64,000 nucleotides of DNA from Ligustrum vulgare (GCA_963555705.1 OY743173.1:521001-585000), one strand, 5' to 3'. Numbered from the stretch's first letter, positions 10,874 through 23,800 are shown. The notes: generated from the sequence alone by a model not told the origin. A program made the numbers and translations.

Positions 10874-11863
10874 TTGATCATAGCCTCTCGAAAACTTCGT
10901 CCCTACTTTCAGTCACACTCCATACGTGTGCTCACAAACTTTCCTATGAGACAGGTGTTGCAAAAACCAGATGTATCGGGGAGGTTAATGAAATGGACGA
11001 TTGAAATCAGTCAATTCGACCTACATTATGAGCCTCGGACCACTGTAAAGGTTCAAGCGCTGGCAGATTTCATAGTCGAATTCACACATCCACCAGAGGT
11101 TGAGATGATTGATAACACAGATGACAGCCTAGAGTGGAAGTTGTTCGTTGATGGGTCCTCGGCTGAGGGGCGATCCGGTGCAGGTATAGTGCTAATAAGC
11201 CCAGAGGGATTCAAACTACACAGTGCAATCCGCTTTGATTTTAAAGCCTCAAACAATGTTGCTAAATATGAGGCGTTATTAGCTGGGCTAAGACTTGCGA
11301 AAGCTTTGAAGATTAAGTCCATAGTGGTGAATAGTGATTCGCAGCTCGTTGTGAGCCAATTTAATGGACAATTTTCTGCCAAAGAACCACCTATGGTCGC
11401 TTACTTGAAGAAAGTAAGAGATTTGGCTGTGCACTTCGGAAATTTGGAGTTACAGCACATTCCCAGAACTGAGAATTCCAACGCCGATGCTTTGTCTAAA
11501 CTAGCAAGTAGCAGTGATTCAGAGCTCCACAATCTGATCCCAGTTGAGCACATGCTGACTTCTTCTATTGAGCCGGGACCAGAGATTTTGGCGATAGAAG
11601 AGGAAGAATCCTGGATGAATCCCCTGATAGCATATTTGAAGCATCAGACAGTAACAAACGAGCCAGAGGCAGCCCGGAAATTGCAAAGATACGCTGCGAA
11701 TTTCGTACTCTTGGACGACCTACTTTATAAACGGAGTTACACCTCCCCTTTACTGAGATGTGTGGGGACAGAGGAAGGACGGTATGTAATGAGAGAAATC
11801 CATGAGGGCATAGGTGGCAACCATGCCGGGGCGTTATCACTAGCTCGGAAAGCCCTCATATAG
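10874..11863 (+). pseudogene. Element E second (archaeal-type) RNase H and integrase N-terminus
   Basis: One open frame. After a connection block (FPMRQVLQKPDVSGRLMKW) comes a complete-looking second RNase H: LFVDGSSAEGRSGAGIVLI, then NVAKYEALLAGLRLA, NSDSQLVVSQFNG and TENSNADALSKLAS, which supply the usual D-E-D-D pattern. This extra RNase H is characteristic of Tat/Ogre-type elements. The frame continues to the His half of the integrase zinc finger (HEGIGGNHAG) and stops at TAG 11861 just before GYFWPTM, where Gln or Arg is usual. Confidence 0.9.
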
Positions 11864-12847
11864 GGATATTTTTGGCCTACTATGCGAAAGGATTCCCATG
11901 ACTTCGTGCGCAAGTGCGTTAAATTCCAAAGACACGCAACCATACTACATCAGCCGCATCACAAGCTAACTGTGGTGACTAGCCCTTGGCCTTTTGCAAA
12001 GTGGGGGGTTGATATTATCGGTCCTATGCCTAGGAGGGCTGGTAACAATTGCTTTGCGATAGTGGAAATTGATTACTTCACCAAGTGGGTCGAAGCGAAA
12101 CCTTTGATGAGAATCACCGAGTCCAACACCACCAATTTCATTTGGACGAATGTCATATGCCGGTTCGGAATACCACACTCATTGGTTAGTGATAATGCGA
12201 AACAGTTCAAAAACAGAAGCGTCGATGAGTTGTGCGACGATTTGGGAATTAAGAAACTGTTCTCGTCTCCACATCACCCACAGGCCAACGGACAAGTCGA
12301 AGCTGTGAATAAGACCATAAAAAATACCCTGAAAAGAAAGTTGGAATCCAAAAAGGGCGCATGGGTAGATGAACTCCCACAAGTACTATGGGCGCTTCGA
12401 ACCACCTCGCACACAGCTACTGGTGAAACACCTTTCTCATTGGCATATGGAGCCGAGGCGGTATGTCCCATTGAAATTGGGATCCCTTCCCTTCGTCAAA
12501 TTCATTACGACAAAGTGAGAAACAAAGAAGCACAAAGGGCCAGTTTGGATTTCCTCATGGAAAAACGGAGCGATTCCCAAGTGGTGATAGCCAGGTACCA
12601 GAAAAAGATGGCTCGATACTACAACAAAAGAGTGAAAAGTCGACGCTTTAATGTTGGGGACTTAGTCCTCAAAAAGGTTCTTCCTTCAACTCAGGAACCA
12701 GGAGTAGGGACTTTAGGTCCTAACTGGGAAGACCCTTACAAAGTCTTTTCCAAGGTGGTACCCGGAACGTACATGATCGAGGACCTATCTGGAGTACCTC
12801 TATGTAATCCTTGGAACACGGACCACCTTTGTCGTTATTTTCAATGA
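11864..12847 (+). pseudogene. Element E integrase
   Basis: Continues in the same direction after the TAG at 11861. The Cys half of the zinc finger reads KCVKFQRHA, so the second Cys has become Phe (codon 11924-11926). The DDE core is present: Asp in WGVDIIGPMP (12011), Asp in VSDNAKQF (12191; the usual Gly after DN is Ala) and Glu in NGQVEAVNK (12299). The C-terminal block has YNKRVKSRRFNVGDLVLKK and a final PWNTDHLCRYF typical of Tat integrases, ending at TGA 12845-12847. Integrase inserts element cDNA; the zinc-finger change and upstream stops make this copy inactive. Confidence 0.9.
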
Positions 12848-13510
12848 ATCAAATTCCTCCTCGATGATCGCAGCATTATCACATAATTTTATAAAATCAT
12901 AGGCGAATTACGTTGAAGATTATACCAATTACTAATTAGATAAACATAATGGATAAACACAAATTCCAAGATTATTTTGGTTATAAAACCATACACCCAC
13001 GCTATGCATGAAATTTTTTAAGAACAAGGGACTCTTATAAGCCCACACTGCGATCACTGCGTAAGAATTGAGTGTGTTAGCACCATAAAAGGGGGTTCAT
13101 ACAATTTTGTTTACATAGGTCTTACAAAGGGTGATTTGGATATGTTCAAATAATTCTTCAAAATCAGATCTAACTAGTAAGTATGAATAACTCAAACCAC
13201 TCAGATCTGAGGGACTATCAACATATAACCGTGCAATAAGTGCAATACATTTAAAAGATATCTGCGGATTGGAAGCATTCAAACTTAATCAAATGTTGTC
13301 GTATAAACTAAAACTTGTGAACTGCACACTTAATATCTTCGTACGTACGGAAATTGCAAAACGTTTGTGTTTGGAAGCGTCCGCACTTAAACAAATAAGA
13401 ACATGCAAACTAAGGCATTAAACTCAACATGGAAAATCATCACATTTTCAAAAGCAAAATATATAAAAATTGAATGAATGTTACATTTACAATATCAGGT
13501 GCCTTGGCAC
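12848..13510 (+). other. Spacer between pol and antisense ORF of element E
   Basis: AT-rich, no open frame with recognisable content. It includes an A15 run at its right edge (13515-13529) next to the antisense ORF. Confidence 0.6.
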
Positions 13511-15782
13511 TTACAAAAAAAAAAAAAAATACTTGGCCGCGTTAGCGACGGTCAGAGCCTCAGATGTGATAGACTGTGCACGGTTGGAGTCATCTAATTT
13601 CTTGCACAGAGCCACCACGTCTGACTCAGAGGACTGGAGGTCGTGTTTCAACTTGTCATTATCCTCCTGGAGGCGCTTAGCGTTGGCCCTCTCCTCAGAG
13701 GAAGATTTTCGGGCTATCGACAATTGAGTTTTGAGGTCGTTAATCTCCTTTAGCATGTTGTCTGCATGCCGGAGAGCAGTCTCAGGGTTTTTCTTATCCC
13801 GCTGCGCCTCCTCCACGGAGGACTCCACCTCGTCAATAAGGGCTAGCGCCCTGGCATTCATTGCTTTGGCTGCGAGCAGCTTCCGGGACGGGCTGGCGCT
13901 GGAAGAAAAGGCAGACCGGCCCTCAGTCCAAAATTGTTTAGTGATTAGTGCGGCCCGGGCAGGAGGAGAACTGGGAGAGTCAAACAGTGAAGGGCTGAAG
14001 GTGACGTCTCTGGGGAGGATGCTGGTTTTAATACGCTTGAGCTCCTCTGCCCCTTCAAGTGTCACTTCATAAGCCAAGCCCAGAATGGGCACAGACGGCT
14101 CGTCCTCCAAGTCTTCAATCACTGGTGGCAGAGGTGCGGAGGTGGATTCCTTGCCCTTACCCCTCTTTAGCCTCTTCAAGGGAGCGGGATCCTCCTCGGA
14201 TACACGCTCAGGAATATCCTCGGAGGAGGAGTATGGCGCAGAAGCATCCTTAGCCTCCCTCTCCCTCTTAGAGCCCCCCCTATCGGACCTCTTCCCTTTC
14301 CCCTTTGTGGGGACTCCTTTAGGATAAGCCCCTTTTTCTACGCTGGGCCGCTGAGGGCCCACTGGCAGCAGAGTGGGTGGTGGCAGTAAGGCTGTAAGGG
14401 GACCCTGAAGTTGAGCAGTAGATGCCTCGGACACCTCCTTCACCACCCCAACTTGCAGGTTGGCCAGTACTGTTTTCTGTTTCCTCTCTATTTCACTGCC
14501 ATGGCGAAAGGCAGGAGGGATCTTCGTAGCCATGAGGCCCTTTAGAGAAATCTTCGAAAATTCCTTGGAACCTAGCAAGAGAAGAAGGAAAATGGGGTTA
14601 TGAAAAGATGAAGCACAAGATGTAACAGCAATGGGGAAGTGAACTTACTCATGGTTCGCATAAGACCGTGCTTAACGAATAATTTGTTCTGTTGGATGAC
14701 CCCTTGGAAAGTGCCCTTGTAAGCAAACAAGCGCCTTACTGTCGCTAGGTCTGCGTCAGGGAGGAGGCGGGCAAAGTGTCCGCTGCCATAAACTGATATT
14801 ATGTTAGGAAGCAGTCAAGAAAAGTGAATAGAAATTAAAGAGCAAAAGACGCGTGACACTTAAAGACTCTAAAACAAGTACAAGACTCACTAGGTAGGGA
14901 AAGAGTTCGGGGAACTGTAATTTCTGGACTAGGGTCCACATGGGAGCTCTGCCATTTCCCAGCAACCCAGAACCACTGGCTCCTCCAGTTCTTTATTGAA
15001 GTTGGGTGACCGGTGATAACAGGATGATACGAGCCCCTAGGAGATAGGTAATACCAATCCTTAACATCCGACCTCACGTCTCTTTCCCTTCTAACTGATT
15101 TCTTCGAAGTGTAGAGGGTATGAATGATGTGCAATGAGATGGGATGGTCTGGGTTGACCTCTTGCCACACTAACCAAGTGCCCATGGCATGTGTCCAGAA
15201 GTTGGGGACCAGTTGGTAGGGGCACAAGTTATAGCTCCGAAGCAACGCCCGGAAGAAGGGGTGCAGGAGTAGCCTCATCCCGCAAGATAGAGCATCGTAG
15301 CATATGGCCGCTTGACCTGGAGGAGGACTGCAAGGTCGGAAAGAAGATGTAGGGTGCACCAATTGAACCCCTTCTGGTATCCTGAATTTTTCCGAACCCC
15401 CAGCCAAGTCAACCCTTCGGATTTCAGTAGCGAGCTCGCTGCTCTCCCATGACTCTGGGTTTGGATCAAGATCAACGTGATAGCCCGAAGCTTTGTTAAC
15501 CTGATCGACCCAATCCTCCACTTGGGCGATCTCCTCTGCAATCAGACCCAACTCTTCCCTATGTGCCCTAAACGGGGCCCTAACGATTAAACCGAGGTCC
15601 TGGTGACCTGAAGAAGAGCCTACCACCTCTTCTCTCCCCAAATCCCTGTCTCGTTTGCTCCGAAGCTCTCTCAAAGATGCCTCTTCCTCGGATGACAGAT
15701 GAGCCATGTAGTTTTGATCTTTTTCTCCTTCGCTGTCAGAATCACTCAAATAAATTATGCCACTGATTTTCTTATTCCTCAT
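13511..15782 (-). pseudogene. Spliced antisense ORF of element E (gypsy-type 'Transposase_28'-like)
   Basis: Three exons fit on the minus strand with consensus splice sites and matching phase: 15782-14891 (donor GTGAGT), 14792-14649 (acceptor ATATCAG, donor GTAAGT), 14571-13511 (acceptor TTGCTAG). Joined, they encode about 700 residues. The N-terminus is acidic (YLSDSDSEGE). The middle has a hydrophobic domain: RPCSPPPGQAAICYDALSCG, LLLHPFFRALLRSYNLCPYQ, then WYYLSPRG and WFWVAGKW. This resembles the 'putative gypsy type transposon' family found as extra ORFs in Tat elements. The last exon is Lys/Ser-rich with a coiled-coil tail (SIARKSSSEERANAKRL). The function of such ORFs is unknown. The frame ends in a T-rich run followed by GTAAGTG, so another intron or 3' exon is possible. 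No premature stop was noticed, unlike pol. Confidence 0.7.
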
Positions 15783-16745
15783 CCTAATCTACTCCCTAAA
15801 AAAGTGGGAACTAAAAACTGATAAAGATATGGGGCAGAAACCTCTGACAGGAATCGTCATTGCTAACATTTCCTGTGAACCCGTTCCCCCAACTATTTCC
15901 ATTTTTTTTTCTTAAAAATAAACTAGACTCACCAAGAGAAAAACAAAGTGCAAAACAAAATTTTCAAACCCATAGTGAGAAACTAAAAATAGAAAAGTTT
16001 TGCGCATGCAAAGGAAAAGAAATCTACCTTCGAAAAATGAATGTTCGAGGTTGTGCACTCGAAAGGAAAAACACGCCAATGGAAGATGTTGGACAGTGGA
16101 GACGATTTTCCTAGTGAAGAATCCTAAAGAAACATTGAAAGACTTGCAAGAAGAAGGAAGAATGCTACTATTTCTTACGAAACAAAAAACTACTACGAAA
16201 ATTCTGAGAAACGGGTAAAGGAGAAATGCAGGGATGAAGGGGGCTTTATAAGGAACCCAATAGTCCCAAATCCTTGGTCTTTGAGCCTCATGATTAATTT
16301 GATAACCCGCGTCTCTTGGGGGGAGGGTTAATCAAGGCACCAGCTGTAGAAAGAAAGGGAGAAACCCTTCATCTACCAAAGTATGTACCACGCGCGGTGA
16401 CGTGTCCTCCTCCATACTCTTCATATTTCTTGGAAACATATACCAGCAGCCTCTTTGTATTAAATGCGCCGCCTAAGAAACGGGCTAGTGCGATCCCAAC
16501 CCTTATTTAGGAGGGAAAACCCGAAGTAGAAGGTCGGCTATAATATGGATCCGAACCTTTCATAAGGAATGCCATACTTGATCATAAAAATCGACGCGCT
16601 GCACAATGATTCCCAGCGAGCGAATAGCAGAACAATTACAAAATACTGGATATAACAAATGATTAAACTTGAATAGAATTATTTCTATGAAATGATGGCA
16701 AATTCGATCCTCCCATGAATGACCACATCAGATTTGAGGGACTAG
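15783..16745 (+). other. Spacer and polypurine tract of element E before its 3' LTR
   Basis: No coding content recognised. It would serve as 5' region of the antisense ORF and 3' untranslated region of pol. The last bases, GATTTGAGGGACTAG (16731-16745), are the likely polypurine tract directly before the LTR start TGTTGAG. Confidence 0.65.
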
Positions 16746-17003
16746 TGTTGAGATCGTACCCGAAATGTGACGCGTTGGGCCACCAGTGAGGGCCCAATAA
16801 AGGTCTAGCTGGATTTTGACCAAGCCCATGATTAGAAGTCCAAGGTACCCCTCCTGGGTCATTAGCCGAGGTGGAAAGGCACAGGAGCCCCTTCGGCCGA
16901 ACTGGTTTGTGTCTAGCAGAGGTGCTTTACCCTTAGCCGAGGTGTTTATGGTAGCACCTCGGATTTAAGGATGGGACAAGGCAGGAAGTCAGAGATGTGA
17001 CAC
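16746..17003 (+). repeat. 3' LTR of element E, piece 1 of 3
   Basis: Begins TGTTGAGATCGTACC after a purine-rich tract and ends with GACAC, the target sequence duplicated by solo LTR A. The LTR continues at 19576. Confidence 0.85.
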
Positions 17004-17401
17004 TGTAACGCCCCGAATTCTCGCGGAGCATGAGATGCCACTTCGTCCTTTAAATCAATTTATTGTGGATAATAATTTAATTCAAAGCATCATATTCATC
17101 ATTTGAAAACCTTAGCGAAAACTTAATTAATTGGAATATAGAACAATTCATAGAAATTTTATCTCAATTGTTCAGATGGAAGTAACAATAAGTAATTTAA
17201 ACTAGTAACATTCATAAAATTGACTGAAATATCATCATTTATTAAATTTTCCATCGCTACCATTTCATTCGCCGCCATTTCCGAGATCTGCAAAAGCTGT
17301 TAAAATTGGAATGAGCATTTCGAAAGAAATACTCAGTAGACTCATCGCCAATAATTAATTTACAGAATAATTTAACATGTAATTATGCAATCATACAGTG
17401 A

Positions 17402-17440
<39 letters not shown>

Positions 17441-19570
17441 AGGCTATTTTAATAAAATCAAAGGCTCTTTGAAAATCATAGGGTGTGGGTAGTCTCGTCT
17501 CATGCATTTAAGCAAGTAAGTTATGCATAACATCATTTCTCATCTTATCTCATAAGAGATATTCTTTTCTCGTCTCATGCATCAAAGCATATAAATCACG
17601 TAATTTCACATAAGACACGTAAATTATAATTTAAACTAATTAGTGGGGGCGAGTCTACCTTAAATCACGAGTTTGAAAATAAAGCTGGAAATTCATGTCA
17701 ATCTTCTAAATCACCAAATGTATCGCCTAGCCAAAAGAAAATTAAATTAACTTAGTATTCGAAATTTGAAATATTAAAGTGAATAAATAGAGTTTAGGGG
17801 TTGAATTGAAATATTAAAGAAAGCATGAATTTTTAAAAGTGTAAGGGCTGAAATGGGCTTTTTGAAACTAGTGGGCTGACTCATAGGATTTTAAAATGCT
17901 AGAGCTCAATTAACTCATTTCAAAAGTGTAGGCATTAAATTAAAGGACTTCTAAAACAAAGGGACTGAAATAGACACATTTCAAAGTTTGGGGCTTAAAA
18001 GCAATTTCAACAAAAATCAAAATCAATATAACCAATTTTACACACTCTCTCTCTCTTCATTTCGTTAAAACAGAGAAGAGACAAGAGAGGGAGGGGCGAT
18101 TCCCCTTCCTCCGTTCCGGGTTTCCGACTGCCATTCGTAGGCGGTGGTGCCGCCATCCCATGGCGGCGATGGCGTGGGTGAACGGGTGGTGAAAAGAAAG
18201 CTGAAATGGGGCTCGATTTAGTGTGGAACCGAAAATGGGTTAAGGGTATAGCGATGAAGAATCCGGTCAATACAGTATGGCAGTCGAGGTAAGATGTTTG
18301 GGTTACTTTATCTCTTGGTTTTGGGTTTTATTTGAGGATTTGGCGTTGATTTTTCAATTGGGGCAGTGGAGTCGAGGATGTGCATTCGTGTGGTGGTTGT
18401 GGGATTGGTGTGGTGTTAGCCGAGGGCGTGGGGCTGAGATTGTGGGATGCGGTTGGTGTGTTCATTGAGAAATTGGAGTGGCTCAGTTTGTTGTGTAAAT
18501 TGTGGAGTTGGACGGTGCAGGGTAGTCATGGTTCGGTGGTGCTGTGGCTCGATGGTGGTTCACGGTCAGTAGGTTGGTGGCTGGATAAATGGAGGTTCGG
18601 CTTAGATGTGCGTGGGGTTGGACAGTGGCTCGATGGTGATGATGTTGAAGAGGTGGTGATATGTTCGATGTTCGGTTTGGGCGATGGAGGTGGCGGTTTG
18701 GAAGTGTGGGGATGGTGTTCGGGTTTGGTGGTTGAACTGGAAGTGCAGAATGGGAAATGAATACCTCGCTCAAGTTCTGAATATGTTTGTGTGTGTGAAT
18801 GAAGCTGGGGAAGGGGATTATATCTTGTGTGTTGTCTTCTAATCTTGGCAAAATATGAATTGGGAGAGATTGAAGGGATTTACATGGGGGAAATGGCAAA
18901 TTGAAGGGAAAGAATTTTGGAATTGAAGAGTGATTAGAGATGCTGACCAGTTAGAGGAAATGAACACGTGAATGAATTTTTGGGTGTGAATGATAAGGAG
19001 AAATCGTGGAGTGATGATGGGGAAGACCAAGTGTGAAATTGGGAGGATTCTTGGCTGGTAATTGGCTCAATTTTTGGTAAGTAATGACTGGTTTTGGTGT
19101 AGGTCAGAATTGTGTGTATATGTAAGGGGATTGGGGGTGATCATAGGAAATAAATGTGCTGTATATGCAAATGGAAGTTGGGGAGGAACTTTGGGATTTA
19201 AATTTGAAATGGAACATGAATTGGGGATTTAAAGCATTTTAGACTTAAAAATAATTTGAATCCCATAAATTGAAATTTGAATTTTAAAATAAATAATGGA
19301 CTTTAATATAAATAATGGATTTGGACATAAAATCAAATAATTTGGATAATCTATTAAAATTTGAAATCTGGACTTGAGAATAAATAATGAAAATGATTTA
19401 CTTTAATGGAACTGGAATTTGACTAAGATAAATTTAAAATATAATTTTTACTTCGTTGGCTAGACGAACACGTGTTTTAAAATAAATGGACAAAGTAGTA
19501 GAGACACATTTTTTTTTAAAAAAAAATAATATTTATTTAAATGAGTCATGGAAAATTCTCGATCGCTACA
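17004..19570. mobile_element. Solo LTR A (TSD GACAC)
   Basis: Starts TGTAACGCCCCGAATTC and ends ...CGATCGCTACA, with exact 5-bp flanks GACAC at 16999-17003 and 19571-19575. The TG...CA ends, 5-bp duplication and lack of gag/pol show a solo LTR of about 2.57 kb, left after recombination between the two LTRs of a full element. It shares both termini, a TGCAAAA-GTTAAAA...ATACTC(A/G)GTAGACTCATCGC block, and a TTGGCTAGACGAA...GAGACACA/GCGACACA 3' block with solo LTR B. The open frames around 18277-18760 sit in G-rich LTR sequence and are not supported as genes. Confidence 0.88.
17401..17441. repeat. (ATC)n microsatellite
   Basis: About thirteen CAT/TCA triplets in a row inside solo LTR A. Confidence 0.9.
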
Positions 19571-19575
19571 GACAC

Positions 19576-19765
19576 TGCAATTACAAAGATGTGACAGACG
19601 CTCATCCCCTACGAAATGTAGCAATGATTACGGTCAAAAAGCAAGGTTGTCCCCTCCAAGAGCTAAGGTGAAGACAAGTGTAGAGTATGTCACGTGTCAT
19701 GATCCGAAACAACGAGTTCCTCTATAAATATGGCACACCTCCCGCCTGGTAAGGGGTTAGCAATC
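19576..19765 (+). repeat. 3' LTR of element E, piece 2 of 3, with promoter
   Basis: Continues from 17003 after solo LTR A and ends with CAATC, the target duplicated by element C. It contains the LTR's TATA box (see 19722). The remainder of the LTR is at 31722-31963. Confidence 0.85.
19722..19730 (+). promoter_or_regulatory. TATA box of element E LTR
   Basis: CTATAAATA within a GC-richer context (...GAGTTCCTCTATAAATATGGC), placed where U3 meets R in the reconstructed LTR order. Transcription would start about 30 bases downstream, near the point where element C is now inserted. Confidence 0.6.
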
Positions 19766-21286
19766 TGATAAGTGTATTTTATACACTTATTTGTATGTCT
19801 AAATTAGGTGTAATTATTGTCGTTTAGGAATATTTGCTTTTTAATTTGTGTTTATCGTTTACTTTTCAGAAAATATCCCAAAAGGGGAAGAATGAAGCAA
19901 TTGATGGAAAAATGACACAATTGGATGTTAATTGGAGCTAAATTGGACAAGTGAGGAGTTTGTGACACATGGTGCCAAAATGAACGAATCAGAGGTTGGA
20001 GGACCTAATTGAATGAATTAAGAGCTTAAATGGGCAAATCGAGAAGAAGATAAAGTTTGGGGACTAAATTGCAACAATTGGAAGTTGAGGATTGAAGGTG
20101 CAATTAAAAGTCAAGGACCAACTTACACAGTCGGAAAAAGATGGAAAATTGCATTGCAACGTCCTTCCTATTGATCGCGGGATTTCTACCACGTGATCGC
20201 GAGGTGCCTCGAACTTTTCAACAGAAAGTTTTACCTATGCCTACGCGATCGCGAGGTTTTATACCACGTGATCGCTTGGTTTTCCGGCTGGGCCAAATGT
20301 GGGTTTTTTCTCGCGATTTTCAACAACATTCTCTCTTTTTGACCTAGGTTTTCCCTAAAACCTATATATACAAAACACGAGGCACGAAATAAAGACCTTT
20401 GCCTCTTCAAAAGAACGAGCCACAATCGAGAAATCAACATCAAATTCTTGTGGAATCAAGCATCGCAAAGGGGTGTGAATTGAAGATAATTGAAGAATCA
20501 AAACTTGGTGCAAGATTTCCATTCTTTATATTATTTTTAATGAACGTTAATTTTTATTGTTATTGTTCTTTATTGATGATGTGTAACTAAATTCTATGTT
20601 GGGATGAACGATGTAGCCTAGTCATATTATTTTAATTCCAAATTCCGTTGTTTTAATGTTTAGTTGCATGTATTGATTTATTATTGTTCTTAATGCTTGA
20701 ATTGCTTGATCACCAGTTCATGATATATTGAATTATTTCCATAATCTGAGAGGTGAGTTAATAATTTAGAACATGGTAATAAATCCGATAATTGAACGAG
20801 AGATAAAGATATACTCTTGTTATTATTGCGGTCGTGTGTGAATTCTTGTATTTATTGCATCTAGATAAGGAATATTCAGACCCGCTGTAGAGATACATGG
20901 TTGACTTATGTAGGTAGAATTGATTTAAAATCGAGAGAGGAATTTCAATATAAATTAGTGAATTCGACCGAGTACATAATTAGGAAATAAAACATGGAAT
21001 TTGAGTTAATTTAATTGGTTAGGTGAAATCGTAAATTCCAACTATTTTTCAATCGTTTTTAAAAACAAAACAAATTTAGCAATTTAATTCTTTAATTGAT
21101 TTTTTTTGTTTTAGATTTCAAACATCAAATTATTTTGTTCATTCAAATAAGGTTTAGAACTAATACATTTCGGTAATTAATAGCAGTCTTCGTAGGACGA
21201 TAATCCGGACTCTTAGGTCCACTTTATTACTTCTCACGACCCGTGCACTTTCGGGGATATCTCGCTTAGCGAGATATCAGTGAACA
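19766..21286 (+). repeat. 5' LTR of element C
   Basis: TGATAAGTGTATTTTATACAC... to ...CAGTGAACA. It includes a cluster of GCGATCGC-like words (20160-20310), a TATA-like CCTATATATAC (20360-20370), and the R/U5 region. A short CTCGCTTAGCGAG hairpin lies near 21261. Confidence 0.92.
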
Positions 21287-21293
21287 AGTTTTT

Positions 21294-21312
21294 TGCGCCG
21301 TTACCGGGGACT
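21294..21312 (+). promoter_or_regulatory. Primer-binding site of element C (tRNA-Asp type)
   Basis: TGCGCCGTTACCGGGGACT, seven bases after the LTR, one or two changes from the Athila-type TGGCGCCGTTGCCGGGGA that pairs with the 3' end of tRNA-Asp. Confidence 0.85.
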
Positions 21313-22739
21313 GTTAATTAATATCGATACCCATTAGTTCTTATTTTACTTTGAACTTTATTTTGCCTATTTTTATTTATTTTTATATTATTTTTCAGTT
21401 TTTGTTTTTAATTTTTGTTTTATTTAATTTATGTTAAGAAGGACTAAGTCATTTGATTTGCTTCCTTTTGATACAGAAATTGAACGCACCTTTCGACAGA
21501 GGCGTAGACAACAGTTGGAAGTGAATCAACAAAAAGACTTAGCCATGGCAGATGACATAATTCAGGATAATCAGGGAAATCAACAAAATCTGCCAGCAGC
21601 TGTGAATGGACAGTAACAAAATCGTGGAAGGCGCGTTTTGCGAGATTACATGGTTCCTCCTGTGGGGAACATTGGAACCTCCATTGTACCTCCTGCAATC
21701 CGAGCTAATAATTTTGAGATCAAGACTTCCTTGATATCCTTGATCCAAAATTCGTGTGTTTTTCATGGACTGCCATCTGAGGACATTTTTGGAACTATGT
21801 GATATGCAACGCATGAATGGAGTTTCAGATGACGCCGTGAAATTAAAGCTCTTCTCATTCTCTTTGGCGGACAAGGCAAAAGCCTGGTTTTACTCTTTGC
21901 CCCTCACACAATCACCACTTTTGAAGTTATGAGCCAAAAATTTGTAGATAAATTTTTCCCACCTGGCCGCATGTCAAAGCTAAGGCGGGAAATTTTATCA
22001 TTCAGTCAACAGCCTGGGGAATCAATTTTTGAGGCTTGGGAAAGGTTCAACGAGCTCATCGACAGTGTCCTACTCATGGAATCGCTGATTGGATCTTAGT
22101 GTAGCGCCCCGAGTTCCGTATACCCGATTCACTACGTCATTTTCTGTCTAAATTTTTTTCGAATAATATTTTTGCGGAAGAAATAATTGAAATTCATTTT
22201 TGGCAACATTAAATAACTGTAATGGCCGATAAAATTGAAACATTTATGAAACCATTTGAAATAGAAAATCGAACCATTAATTTTGTAAAGAAATTGACAA
22301 TGTCATAATTTCTCAAATAAATGAACTTCTCTAAATTATTCGATTGTTTGGAAAAATACGGAAATCATTAACGTCAAACTTTCAACCGTTTAACGATTAT
22401 TGCTACCATCATTCATCGCTCGCCACCGTCTCCGAAATCTGCAAAACTGTTAAAAAGTAGGGTGAGTATTTCATGGGGGAAATACTCGGTAGACTCATCG
22501 CAAATTAATTTAATTTATAAGATGATTAAACACATAAATCCCGGCTCTTTATAAAACGGGCATTGATAGAGCTTCTTTATAAAACTGCTCTTGATAAAAC
22601 TCATATTGTGCATTACAGCACGGGACATATTTTGCAAATCATAGGCTCTTTGAAATTAGCTCTTTGAAAACAGCTCTTTGAAAACCATATACTTATAAAA
22701 ACATTTTAATTATGCCAAGCATAATTTCTTTTGAAAGCA

Positions 22740-23205
22740 TAACATAAGATAGGATTGAAATCCTCATAAACATAGGGAGACACAAGAACTTTACCGAACT
22801 TAGGTGGCAAGAATTCTTATGCAGTAAAATCATAATAACATTAAGTATACCAAAACATAATTCTTGAAATTCATAGGGATCATTTCCATCATAACATAAG
22901 ATAGGATCGAAATCCTCATAAACATATGAGACAGGAATTTTACCGAACTTAGGTGGCAAGAATTCTTATGTAGTAAGTATACCAAGCATAATTTTTGAAA
23001 TTCATAGGGATCAATTGCATCATAACATAAGATAGGATCGAAATCCTCATAAACATATGCGACAGGAATTTTACCGAACTTAGGTGGCAAATCCTCATAA
23101 ACATATGGAAACATAGGAATTTTACCGAACTTCGTGGCAAATCCTCATAAACATAGGAGACACAAGAATGTTACCGAACTTCGTGGCAAGAATTCTTATG
23201 TGTAG
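22740..23205. repeat. Tandem repeat array in solo LTR B
   Basis: A unit of about 55-150 bases, recognised by ...GAAATCCTCATAAACATA...GACA(C/G)(A/G)AGAA/AATTTTACCGAACTT(A/C)GGTGGCAA..., occurs about five times with progressive truncation. Long minus-strand frames at 22693-23140 are translations of this repeat. Confidence 0.85.
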
Positions 23206-23639
23206 CGCTACTAAAACTCCGGTCCCCTTAACATATCATAACTTATCATATGGGACCCATAACAATCTTGGTAGATTGATTTCATAGCAATGATCCAAAA
23301 AACATTTTCGTGAAGCATAGGGTATACTTACTTTTCGTAAAAACATAAAGTATATTTTCTTTTCATAAAAACATACTTACTCTTCATAAAAACATAAGGT
23401 ATATTTACCTTTCATAAAAACATACTTGCTTTTCTTAAAAATTGACTTTCACAAGTCACATGACATTCATATGAAATCATAATTTAAATCAATTAATAAG
23501 TGCGAGTCTACCTCAAATCCGACGAGTGCAAAGTTGAGCGGGAATGACTTCAATTTCTTTAAATTCCCCGTACGCTTCGTCTTAGCCAATAAGTCACTTT
23601 AGTCTATCGAATATATAGTTCAAAATGATAAATTATAAT

Positions 23640-23800
23640 TTGAGGACTAAAATTGATGTTTTGAAAGTTGAGGGACTAAAATGAATACTTTTGAAAGTTC
23701 AGGGACTAAAATAGATACTTTGAAAGTTGAGGGATTAAAATGAATACTTTTGATATTTGAGGGACTAAAATGAATACTTTTAAAACTTGGGCTTAAAAAT
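23640..23800. repeat. About 30-bp tandem repeat in solo LTR B
   Basis: Five or more degenerate copies of GAGGGACTAAAATGAATAC plus TTTTGAAAGTT. A diverged GGGACTGAAATAGACAC version occurs at the matching place in solo LTR A (near 17950). Confidence 0.85.

Noticed and set aside
10332..12471. Several minus-strand frames of 65-109 residues
   Set aside because: Opposite-strand shadows of E's RT, RNase H and integrase, which have clear motifs.
13470..14327. Plus-strand frames of 64-113 residues
   Set aside because: Shadows of the third exon of E's antisense ORF, which has phase-consistent splice sites.
18277..18899. Trp/Gly-rich plus-strand and His/Pro-rich minus-strand frames
   Set aside because: They lie within solo LTR A in G-rich sequence, overlap each other on opposite strands, and have no family motif.
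22693..23140. Three similar minus-strand frames suggesting a small gene family
   Set aside because: They are translations of the tandem repeat array in solo LTR B.
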